A stretch of DNA of 64,000 bases from Bacteroidota bacterium (GTDB lineage Bacteria; Bacteroidota; Bacteroidia; Bacteroidales; Dysgonomonadaceae). The stretch is taken from NCBI GenBank assembly GCA_023388315.1, contig JAEWGM010000044.1:1-64000 (forward strand), written 5' to 3'. The notes beneath the pieces are model-generated. The model ran no database searches. It was not told where the DNA came from and saw only the letters and a program-made list of their open reading frames with translations. Positions 8,118-15,523 of the stretch are shown piece by piece (the stretch's first letter is position 1; the number at the start of each line of letters is the position of its first letter). The position numbers were made by a program, and so were the translations under genes.

Positions 8118-8208
8118 TATGCAAATGGTTAAATGTGCCAATATGCCGTAAAACGGCAGACGGTGCATTGTCGCATTGGTATATTCTCACATTACTCAAC
8201 TTAAATTT
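8118..8208. repeat. imperfect inverted simple-sequence tract between etfB and etfA
   Basis: The 91-base gap contains AATGTGCCAATATGCCGT, a short spacer, then ACGGCAGACGGTGCATT and further ATT/CATT-rich sequence, so the two halves are imperfectly complementary. No ORF lies inside. The texture is like the end tracts of the four-helix-bundle elements at 9.3 and 20 kb, but without the gene. Confidence 0.4.
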
Positions 8209-9228
8209 ATGAACAACGTATTTGTATATCTCGAAATAGAAGACGGCACAGTAGCGGAAGTAAGCCTTGAACTACTCACCAAGGGTCGAACGCTCGCCAA
8301 TGAATTGAACTGCCGGCTCGAGGCCATTGCCGCGGGTGCTCAACTTGATACCGTTGCGCAACAAGTATTTGCATACGGTGTGGATGTGCTGCATATTTTT
8401 AAAGACGAGCGTCTGTCGCCATACACCACCTTGCCGCACACATCCATTTTGGTGAACTTGTTTAAAGCGGAAAAACCGCAAATTTGTTTGATGGGCGCTA
8501 CCATCATCGGGCGCGATTTGGGCCCTCGGGTGTCTTCGGCACTGGGCAGTGGCTTAACGGCCGACTGTACTTCCCTTGAAATTGGCAACCACGAAGAGAA
8601 AAAAGCCGGCAAAGTGTATGAAAACCTGCTCTATCAAATTCGTCCCGCCTTCGGCGGAAATATCGTGGCGTGGATTATCAACCCCGATTGCCGTCCGCAG
8701 ATGGCCACCGTTCGCGAAGGCGTAATGAAAAAAGAAATCGTAGACGTCAACTACAAAGGCGAAGTAGTGGAACACGATGTGAATGACTATGTTTCACAAG
8801 ACGATTTCGTGGTTTCAATCATCGACCGCCACGTGGAAAAATCGAAAGTAAACATCAAAAATTCACCCATCATCATCTCCGGAGGATACGGCGTGGGATC
8901 GAAAGAGAATTTTCAACTGCTCTACGATTTGGCCGCCGTTTTGGGCGCCGAAGTAGGCGCGTCGCGCGCCGCCGTAGATGCCGGTTACGCGGAGCACGAC
9001 CGACAAGTGGGGCAAACCGGCGTTACCGTTCGCCCCAAGTTGTACATCGCTTGCGGCATTTCGGGACAAATTCAACACATCGCGGGAATGCAGGAAAGCT
9101 CGTTGATTATCTCCATCAACAGCGACCCCAACGCGCCCATCAACTCCATCGCCGATTATGTGATCACAGGCGAAGTTGAAAAGGTGATTCCCAAATTAAT
9201 TAAATATTATAGGAAGAATTCGAAATAA
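8209..9228 (+). CDS. etfA: electron transfer flavoprotein subunit alpha
   Basis: EtfA carries the FAD of the Etf heterodimer. The 339-residue protein starts at ATG 8209 (MNNVFVYLEIEDGTVAEVS); a GTG further upstream at 8176 lies in intergenic repeat sequence and is rejected. The C-terminal FAD domain is clear: GGYGVGSKENF, GAEVGASRAAVDAGY, QVGQTGVTVRPKLYIACGISG and SINSDPNAPI near the end. It is co-oriented with etfB (91-base gap) and with the acyl-CoA dehydrogenase 581 bases downstream. Most of that second gap is filled by an inserted four-helix-bundle element. Confidence 0.95.
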   Translation: MNNVFVYLEIEDGTVAEVSLELLTKGRTLANELNCRLEAIAAGAQLDTVAQQVFAYGVDVLHIFKDERLSPYTTLPHTSILVNLFKAEKPQICLMGATIIGRDLGPRVSSALGSGLTADCTSLEIGNHEEKKAGKVYENLLYQIRPAFGGNIVAWIINPDCRPQMATVREGVMKKEIVDVNYKGEVVEHDVNDYVSQDDFVVSIIDRHVEKSKVNIKNSPIIISGGYGVGSKENFQLLYDLAAVLGAEVGASRAAVDAGYAEHDRQVGQTGVTVRPKLYIACGISGQIQHIAGMQESSLIISINSDPNAPINSIADYVITGEVEKVIPKLIKYYRKNSK

Positions 9229-9270
9229 GAAGAAATAGAAGTTAGAAATTAGAAGTTAGAAATTAGAAGT

Positions 9271-9780
9271 GAAGAAGTTGAGAAGTAAAGAAGTAAAGAA
9301 GTAAAAGAATAAGAAGATGAAGGTTAAAATGTTTCAATCGTTAATTGTTTGGCAGAAAGGCCATGAGTTGGTTTTGGATATTTATCGTAAAACCAAGAGT
9401 TTTCCCGATGATGAGCGTTTTGCGCTTGTTTCCCAAATGCGCCGGGCAGCTATTTCAATTACGGCAAACATTGCTGAAGGATATCGAAAGTTAGGGAAGA
9501 AAGACAAACTTCGCTTTTTCAATATTTCACAAGGCTCTTTGGCTGAAACATACAATTATATTATTCTTTCTCGCGACTTGCTCTATATTTCGGAAGAGGA
9601 CTATCTTTTATTGGAAAATAAAATAGAAGAAGTTGATAGAATCTTGGAGTCGTATTGCGCAAAAATATCTAAAGATGTGAATTCAAAATTCTTAGGTTTT
9701 TTACTGTCTCTATTCTAATTCTCCACTTCTCCACTTCTTTACTTCTTTATTTCTTTACTTCTTTAGTTCTCCCCTTCTTC
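9271..9780 (+). mobile_element. hairpin-ended four-helix-bundle (IVS-type) element, copy 1
   Basis: The element consists of a purine-rich left tract (9271-9310, built on GAAGTAAA), the four-helix-bundle ORF (9317-9718) and a pyrimidine-rich right tract (9742-9780) that is the reverse complement of the left one at about nine of ten positions over nearly 40 bases. A further tract of TTAGAAATTAGAAG repeats lies outside the left end (9238-9270). The unit separates etfA from its expected partner acyl-CoA dehydrogenase. Mobility is inference from the inverted ends, the operon interruption and further copies in this window. Confidence 0.55.
9317..9718 (+). CDS. four helix bundle protein (23S rRNA-intervening-sequence / S23 family)
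   Basis: This 133-residue all-helical protein has the family signature FQSLIVWQKGHELVLDIYRKTKSFP, then SQMRRAAISITANIAEG and SLAETYNYIILSRDL. Proteins of this family are encoded inside 23S rRNA intervening sequences of some bacteria and as free-standing genes. They form pentameric four-helix barrels, and the family includes the accessory protein Avd of diversity-generating retroelements, a nucleic-acid binder. Cellular function is unknown. ATG 9317 follows directly on the left repeat tract and the stop lies at the start of the right tract, so the gene and the inverted ends form one unit. Confidence 0.85.
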   Translation: MKVKMFQSLIVWQKGHELVLDIYRKTKSFPDDERFALVSQMRRAAISITANIAEGYRKLGKKDKLRFFNISQGSLAETYNYIILSRDLLYISEEDYLLLENKIEEVDRILESYCAKISKDVNSKFLGFLLSLF

Positions 9781-9809
9781 AAAAAAATAAACAACAAATA
9801 CTCTCAACA

Positions 9810-11531
9810 ATGGCAAACTTTTATACCGACACACCGCAATTCAAACACTATTTAAATCATCCCTTGATGAAACGAATTGTGGAATTGAAAGAAAGAAATT
9901 ACTCTGATAAAGATACTTACGATTACGCCCCTATGGATTTTGAAGACGCCATGGACAGTTACGACAAAATTCTGGAAGTGGTTGGCGAAATTTGTGGCGA
10001 TATTATTGAACCGAACGCGGAAGCAGTGGATCACAGCGGCCCCACGGTTGAAAATGGACGCGTAACTTATGCATCGCCCACGCAAAAAAACCTAGATGCA
10101 CTAAACAAAGCCGAGCTAATGGGAATGGCTTTCCCAAGGCGGTTTGGCGGATTGAATTTCCCCATGGTGCCTTATATGATTTCGGCCGATATAGTGAGTC
10201 GTGCCGATGCCAGTTTTCAAAACATTTGGATGTTGCAGGATTGCGGCGAAACCATTTACGAATTTGCTACAGAAGAGCAGAAAAACGCTTATTTACCCAG
10301 GGTGGCAAAAGGCGAAACTATGTCTATGGACCTGACTGAACCAGATGCAGGGTCTGATTTGCAAGCCGTAATGCTAAAAGCATCGTACAACCAAGAGGAA
10401 GACCAGTGGTATTTGAACGGCGTAAAACGATTCATTACCAACGGCGATGCCGATATTCACCTAGTTCTGGCCCGCTCGGAAGATGGAACAAAAGACGCCC
10501 GTGGGCTTTCCATGTTTGTGTACGACAAAAACAGCGGTGGCGTTACTGTGCGCCGCATCGAAAATAAAATGGGCATTAAAGGCGCCCCCACGTGTGAACT
10601 GGTGTTCAAAAACGCGAAAGCCGAACTGGTTGGTTCACGCCGAATGGGACTCATTAAATACGTGATGTCGTTAATGAACGGCGCACGCTTGGGCATTATG
10701 GCGCAATCGGTAGGAATATCGGAAGCGGCTTGTCGCGAAGCGTATGATTACGCGCTGGAACGACGTCAATTTGGCAAAGCCATTATTGAAATGCCGCCCG
10801 TGTTTGAAATGCTCGCCAATATGCGTGCAAAAACCGATGCCTCGCGCGCCATTCTTTACGAAACGTGCCGTTTTGTGGATATGTATAAGATTTTGGAAGA
10901 CATTGGCCGCGAGCGTAAACTCACGCCCGAAGAACGCGCCGAAATGAAATACTATTCTCGTCTTGCCGATGCCTTCACACCGCTTGGCAAAGGAATGACC
11001 AGCGAGTATGCCAACCAAAACGCATACGATGCCATTCAAATACACGGTGGCTCGGGATATATGAAAGATTACAAATGCGAACGCTTGTATCGCGATGCGC
11101 GCATCACCAATATTTACGAGGGAACCACGCAGTTGCAAGTGGTGGCGGCCATTCGTCACGTGACCACCGGAACCTATTTGTCGCGCATTAAAGAATACGA
11201 AGAAATGCCCGTTTCGCCGGAACTGGAGCCGCTGAAACGCACGTTGTCTAAAATGGCGCAAATGTATGAGAAGCTGGTGGAGTTGGTAACGACTCCAAAA
11301 GATGAGGAATATCTCGACTTCCACGCGCGTCGATTGGTGGAAAGCGCCGGGCACGTAATTATGGGTCATCTTTTGTTGCAAGATGCTAACAAAGACCCCG
11401 AATTGTTCCGCCGCAGCGCCGAGGTGTATATCCATTACGGACAAATTGAAGTGGTAAAAAACTACAACTTTGTTACCAAATCGCGGATTGAGGATTTAGG
11501 ATATTATAAACCTGTTATGAACGAAATGTAA
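9810..11531 (+). CDS. acyl-CoA dehydrogenase, long form with C-terminal extension
   Basis: This flavoenzyme oxidises acyl-CoA to enoyl-CoA (or runs in reverse on crotonyl-CoA) and passes electrons to Etf. At 573 residues it is about 190 longer than classical short-chain enzymes, with an extra C-terminal helical domain typical of the long Bacteroidetes type. Visible motifs are SMDLTEPDAGSD (FAD/substrate loop), RRQFGKAI, IQIHGGSGYM and RLYRDARITNIYEGTTQLQ. The Glu of YEGT, near residue 437, is the expected catalytic base. It is co-directional with etfBA and closed by a strong terminator. Exact chain-length preference cannot be read from the sequence. Confidence 0.92.
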   Translation: MANFYTDTPQFKHYLNHPLMKRIVELKERNYSDKDTYDYAPMDFEDAMDSYDKILEVVGEICGDIIEPNAEAVDHSGPTVENGRVTYASPTQKNLDALNKAELMGMAFPRRFGGLNFPMVPYMISADIVSRADASFQNIWMLQDCGETIYEFATEEQKNAYLPRVAKGETMSMDLTEPDAGSDLQAVMLKASYNQEEDQWYLNGVKRFITNGDADIHLVLARSEDGTKDARGLSMFVYDKNSGGVTVRRIENKMGIKGAPTCELVFKNAKAELVGSRRMGLIKYVMSLMNGARLGIMAQSVGISEAACREAYDYALERRQFGKAIIEMPPVFEMLANMRAKTDASRAILYETCRFVDMYKILEDIGRERKLTPEERAEMKYYSRLADAFTPLGKGMTSEYANQNAYDAIQIHGGSGYMKDYKCERLYRDARITNIYEGTTQLQVVAAIRHVTTGTYLSRIKEYEEMPVSPELEPLKRTLSKMAQMYEKLVELVTTPKDEEYLDFHARRLVESAGHVIMGHLLLQDANKDPELFRRSAEVYIHYGQIEVVKNYNFVTKSRIEDLGYYKPVMNEM

Positions 11532-11550
11532 AACAGCGTTTTGCTGAAAT

Positions 11551-11588
11551 AATAAAGGCGTCGAAAAAATCGACGCCTTTATTATTTT
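11551..11588 (+). terminator. intrinsic terminator of the etf/acyl-CoA dehydrogenase operon
   Basis: A 14-bp stem, AATAAAGGCGTCGA paired with TCGACGCCTTTATT, has a 5-base A loop and is followed by ATTTT. It starts 20 bases after the acyl-CoA dehydrogenase stop. Confidence 0.9.
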
Positions 11589-11760
11589 AACGGAACTCAC
11601 ACTATGAGTGTAAAATAGTATTGAAAAGAGAAGATTTGTTATATAACGTTAAAATATTCAGGATCCTGCAAAACCAACGCAACATTTTCTCTTAAGTTTC
11701 ATCTATTATATAGACGCAATTTTTATTTTCGTTTGAATTTCACTTAAAATCCAATTTTTT

Positions 11761-12186
11761 ATGAAAACATTAAAAGTAATCCCAATGCTTCTGTTTGTTC
11801 TAACTTTATTTTCTTGCCAAAAAGATAAAACAGAAATAACGTACGATAATTTACAAACTGTTATCAATCCTGGTTTTTACGCAAAAACCGACAATGAAAA
11901 AACAATTATTGATGCAAAAATAGTTGGCGATAAACTTCAGGTTGTTATCGGCGCCAGCGGCTGCGATGGTTCTTCGTGGCAGCTTCAATTAGCCGACAAG
12001 GGTGTTATTGCGGAGTCTGATCCGGTACAACGTTTTGCAAGAATTAAATTTACAAATAAAGAACTCTGCGCGGCAGCTATTTCTAAAAACTATTCTTTCG
12101 ATCTTAAACCCTTGCGTATCCAAGGAGACAACAGAGTAAGCATCAATCTCGACGGATGGAATAAATCATTGCTATACGTTTATTGA
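11761..12186 (+). CDS. hypothetical lipoprotein
   Basis: This 141-residue protein starts MKTLKVIPMLLFVLTLFSC, a lipoprotein signal with the lipidated Cys at 19. The mature part contains ASGCDGSSWQLQLADKG and ELCAAAISKNYSFDLKPLR, with two cysteines that could form a disulfide. I recognise no family. It ends 17 bases before a headless outer-membrane barrel fragment on the same strand, which may once have been part of a separate gene in the same unit. Confidence 0.6.
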   Translation: MKTLKVIPMLLFVLTLFSCQKDKTEITYDNLQTVINPGFYAKTDNEKTIIDAKIVGDKLQVVIGASGCDGSSWQLQLADKGVIAESDPVQRFARIKFTNKELCAAAISKNYSFDLKPLRIQGDNRVSINLDGWNKSLLYVY

Positions 12187-12202
12187 GCGAGTAGTAGCTC
12201 CC

Positions 12203-12751
12203 ATGAGCGCTTTGCGTGTCAATTATCTGTTCTCGCCACAAGTGGGTGCATATGCAAATTTGCAAGTAAGTTTATACCAAGTGAAAGATACTGAGTATTA
12301 CGAGACCGGAGCATTGGGCGCTATACTTGAAGGCCTGTTTAACGCCTTATTCCCTGTATCAAAGATAAAGCCGGCCGCTGATCTTGGTGTTATCTATCGT
12401 ATTGAGGGAAATCAATGGAGTGTGTATCCAACTTTGGGGCTGGGTGCTATGGTACATCTTCCTGAAGCAAATCTGGAAAAAACCCGCAAAGGAGAAAATG
12501 GCGAGTCTCAAACCGTGAATTATACTCAAACTCCGTCCATATTTTATGTAAACGCGGGCGTATCCGTTAACTATTACATCACGCAAAATGGTTTTCTCAC
12601 CCTCAACCTAAACTTTCAGCAACCCTTACAAAAAACGCATGCGGAGTTGATAACCACTGTGGATTCTAATGAAATAAGCCGCTTAAGTTACGAAACCGCA
12701 AACGCGGGAAGAAACATCAATATCGGCATTGGTTATGGAGTTACTTTTTGA
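12203..12751 (+). pseudogene. outer-membrane beta-barrel protein, N-terminus missing
   Basis: The 182-residue frame starts abruptly inside a barrel-like sequence (LRVNYLFSPQVGAYANLQVSLY) with no signal peptide. It then shows alternating strands and turns and ends in the outer-membrane signature ...NAGRNINIGIGYGVTF, with a terminal Phe. It looks like the C-terminal half of a small outer-membrane barrel whose 5' part was deleted, probably in the event that placed the lipoprotein gene 17 bases upstream. A short alternative start cannot restore export. It could also be a mis-assembled gene. Confidence 0.55.
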
Positions 12752-12911
12752 TAAGAAGTTTAAATAAATATGCGAATTAACATTTAATGTTTGCATGTTA
12801 AGTATTTTATTCTTTTCTTTGCTTTAATTGTGAAATTTTCAAACGCTTAAAAACTTTTTGCCTATCGGAATGACATTACTCAATTAAATTAATCAGTTAA
12901 TTATTAAAGTA

Positions 12912-13505
12912 ATGGAAATTCTTTTGTCAATGACCGACGAGGAGTTGGTTGTTTCGTATGCCCAAGGCAACAATAAGGCGTTTGATATTCTACTCTCACG
13001 TCACAAACAATCGCTTTACAATTACATCTTTTTCTCCATTCGCAGTAACGATATTGCCGAAGATATTTTTCAAGATACCTTCATCAAAGCTATTGTTACC
13101 ATTAAGCAAGGCAAATACGTTGAAACAGGGAAGTTTAAAGCGTGGATTTTTCGCATCGCGCACAATCTGATGATTGATTATTTTCGCAAAGAGAGAAACG
13201 AAAACACCGTATCCAACGACGCCTACGAATTTGATTTGCTCAACAATTCCGATTTGTGCGAGAGTACCATTGAAACCAAAATGGTGGAATCACAAATTTT
13301 AGACGATGTGAAAAAACTGGTTTATCTATTGCCCCAATCGCAGCGCGAAGTGCTGGAGATGCGCTATTATCAAGACTTGAGTTTTAAAGAAATTGCCGAG
13401 AGAACCGGTGTGAGTATTAACACCGCGCTGGGCAGAATGCGGTATGCCATTTTGAATATGCGCAAAATGGCCGATGATAACCGGATGATTTTGTCGATGA
13501 ATTGA
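12912..13505 (+). CDS. ECF-type RNA polymerase sigma factor
   Basis: This 197-residue sigma-70 family protein has region 2 (LYNYIFFSIRSNDIAEDIFQDTFIKAI, then GKFKAWIFRIAHNLMIDYFRK) and region 4 (LPQSQREVLEMRYYQDLSFKEIAERTGVSINTALGRMRYAILNMRK) and no regions 1 or 3. It directs RNA polymerase to an alternative promoter set. ATG 12912 is used here; ATG 12930 (MTDEELV) is also plausible and matches family starts better. No anti-sigma gene follows, and the susCD pair downstream is convergent, so a link with it is not shown. Confidence 0.88.
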   Translation: MEILLSMTDEELVVSYAQGNNKAFDILLSRHKQSLYNYIFFSIRSNDIAEDIFQDTFIKAIVTIKQGKYVETGKFKAWIFRIAHNLMIDYFRKERNENTVSNDAYEFDLLNNSDLCESTIETKMVESQILDDVKKLVYLLPQSQREVLEMRYYQDLSFKEIAERTGVSINTALGRMRYAILNMRKMADDNRMILSMN

Positions 13506-13520
13506 TGAGGTATAGGCATA

Positions 13521-13553
13521 AAAAAACCGCTCTTTTTTAGGAGCGGTTTTTTA
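13521..13553. terminator. bidirectional terminator between sigma factor and susD
   Basis: The stem AAAACCGCTC / GAGCGGTTTT has an 8-base loop and is flanked by A runs on the left and T runs on the right, so it can end both the sigma transcript and the converging susCD transcript. Confidence 0.85.
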
Positions 13554-13573
13554 TGAGATAAATTAAAAGTTGC

Positions 13574-15505
13574 TTAGTGTTTTGCCCACCAAAGTGGTGT
13601 GCGAGTATTATCCTCTCCGCCGAGTTGCTCAACAGCTTGTTTATATCCTTCAGGAACGTTGTTGTTCAAGAATGCGGGATAAGGAACTCTTTGAGGGAAG
13701 AACTCCCACCGACTTTCCATATAGTTGGATTCGGTGAGTGGCGGAAGGCTTTCGATAGGCTTTTCAACAGCAGGATTTTCAAAAAATGGCAATCCTAGTC
13801 TGCGGTGGTCGCTCCACGTTTCCAATGGAAGCCAAGGAACTTGTGCCAAGAATTTTTGGGTGATAATTTTTGTTAATTGGTCGTTTTTAACCGTGCCATT
13901 TTTATATAAATGATTAACCGGATATTTGAAATCTACTGTTCCTATTTCGCCAGTAACACCTTTTTTATATTGCATAGAAATTGTTGCTGGAGGTTCTGCA
14001 GTATGCTCCCATTTAACGGATGTTCCTGTTCTGCTGTAGTTCTCTGAAGTAAGATAAGTTGCAAGATTAGAGGATACTCCCCAGTAATTGAAACTCTCTT
14101 CGATTCCTTTTTCATAGGCAGCCTTACCGCTCATTGGTACACTCCAGCCTTTAACTGCAGCTTCGGCAATTAAGAAATAGGACTCCCAAGATCCGAAGAA
14201 TACACGCTTCATTGAACTGTTTCTGAACTTATTTGCTAATCGTGGCATGCAAGCTGGCCATCCAATCAATCTGTTGTATGTGCCTTTTTTGTCCCAATCT
14301 CCGGTTACGGCAGCGTTCCAAGAATATGCTGCGTCAACCATAACCAATGTGTCTGTTTTACTGGGGTCATCTGCTTTTGGTTTTAATAGAGGACGTTCAG
14401 TTTGGCTTGTAGCAGGAGGCTGCCAAGATGGATATCTATTATATTCCGGATTATCAAATTGTCCGGGAATGATGTATGCCTTATATGCCCTAGGATCTAT
14501 TTTTGCATGAAGCCCATCAAACCAATATCCTGCTGAAGGATCATTTGTTTTAGTGGTAAATTGCATTTCGTATCTAACGCCCATATAATTTTCAGGTTTA
14601 ATATTAGCAATAGCTTCAGCATCCCCGTCAACTAATTCAGCCGAACTAATACCACCCAATCCAATAAATAAATTATTGATGGTAGGAGAAATGTATTGCA
14701 TATTCCATTCGCGAGACATAACGCCTGTTAAATCATCCCAACCCGGTTTTTCCTGTACTTGAAAATTGTCGGCCAAAGCATTTATAAATTCATTTCCGGA
14801 AACTGCGGCCTCAAACTCAGCTTTAGCTCTTGCCGGATCTACATTGGAGATACGCATAGCCAAACGCATACGCATTGAGTTACCGTATCTTCTCCATTTG
14901 TTGAAATTGTATTCATAAACAGGGTCTGTTTTCTTAACACGGTCAATAACTGTTGCATCATCCATTTTGGAAACGGCATCAGCTAACTCTTTCAACATAA
15001 AATCATAAATTTCTTCCACCTTATTAAACTCGGGATTGGTGCCTTGAAAGCCGTTCAAAGGCATTGGGCCAAAGATGTCAGTTAATTCACTCATTAAATA
15101 GACACGCCAAATTCGAGCAACTTGTTTAAGATTGTTTGAATATGCTTCTAAATTTCCGGATTCTTCTTTGGCATCAGCCACTTGAATAGCGGTGTTGATA
15201 TTACCTAACCATTTTGACGCACCATTGAAATAGTTCGATGTCCAGCCATTGTCGGTATATCCTTCTGAAAGTGACCCAATACGGTCCATATGACCGGCAT
15301 CTTTCCAATATAGGACGAATGCTCTTTCCGCAATGTCGGGATTTTGTTGCGCACCAACAATCGAGCTGTTTATAAAGTACTCAACTTGTACTTGGTCTAT
15401 ATTAGCGGCTGTTGGGTTTCTATTAATATCATCGAAATCGCTGCAAGCAGCAAATATTCCAATTATACCAAACAGGGCGCCTATTTTTAAAATTGTTTTT
15501 TTCAT
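13574..15505 (-). CDS. SusD/RagB-family nutrient-binding outer-membrane lipoprotein
   Basis: This 643-residue lipoprotein starts MKKTILKIGALFGIIGIFAAC, lipidated at Cys21, followed by SDFDDINRNPT, the typical opening of the SusD-like_2 group. SusD-like proteins sit on the cell surface as lids on SusC transporters and bind glycans or peptides. Helical TPR-like segments (EEIYDFMLKELADAVSKMDDA, YNFNKWRRYGNSMRMRLAMRISNVDPA) are clear. It follows susC with an 18-base gap in the same operon. No glycosidase, sulfatase or peptidase is encoded next to it, so the substrate cannot be guessed. Its susC partner is frameshifted. Confidence 0.93.
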   Translation of the reverse strand: MKKTILKIGALFGIIGIFAACSDFDDINRNPTAANIDQVQVEYFINSSIVGAQQNPDIAERAFVLYWKDAGHMDRIGSLSEGYTDNGWTSNYFNGASKWLGNINTAIQVADAKEESGNLEAYSNNLKQVARIWRVYLMSELTDIFGPMPLNGFQGTNPEFNKVEEIYDFMLKELADAVSKMDDATVIDRVKKTDPVYEYNFNKWRRYGNSMRMRLAMRISNVDPARAKAEFEAAVSGNEFINALADNFQVQEKPGWDDLTGVMSREWNMQYISPTINNLFIGLGGISSAELVDGDAEAIANIKPENYMGVRYEMQFTTKTNDPSAGYWFDGLHAKIDPRAYKAYIIPGQFDNPEYNRYPSWQPPATSQTERPLLKPKADDPSKTDTLVMVDAAYSWNAAVTGDWDKKGTYNRLIGWPACMPRLANKFRNSSMKRVFFGSWESYFLIAEAAVKGWSVPMSGKAAYEKGIEESFNYWGVSSNLATYLTSENYSRTGTSVKWEHTAEPPATISMQYKKGVTGEIGTVDFKYPVNHLYKNGTVKNDQLTKIITQKFLAQVPWLPLETWSDHRRLGLPFFENPAVEKPIESLPPLTESNYMESRWEFFPQRVPYPAFLNNNVPEGYKQAVEQLGGEDNTRTPLWWAKH

Positions 15506-15523
15506 TTTCTTTATTTGTTTTTG

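Noticed and set aside
10671..11444. 257-codon frame opposite the acyl-CoA dehydrogenase
   Set aside because: It lies entirely inside a well-supported gene; His/Phe-rich product typical of antisense frames.
12203..12751. Barrel fragment and preceding lipoprotein as one frameshifted gene
   Set aside because: The lipoprotein ends in a plausible C-terminus and is not barrel-like; a single indel does not give a sensible joint protein.
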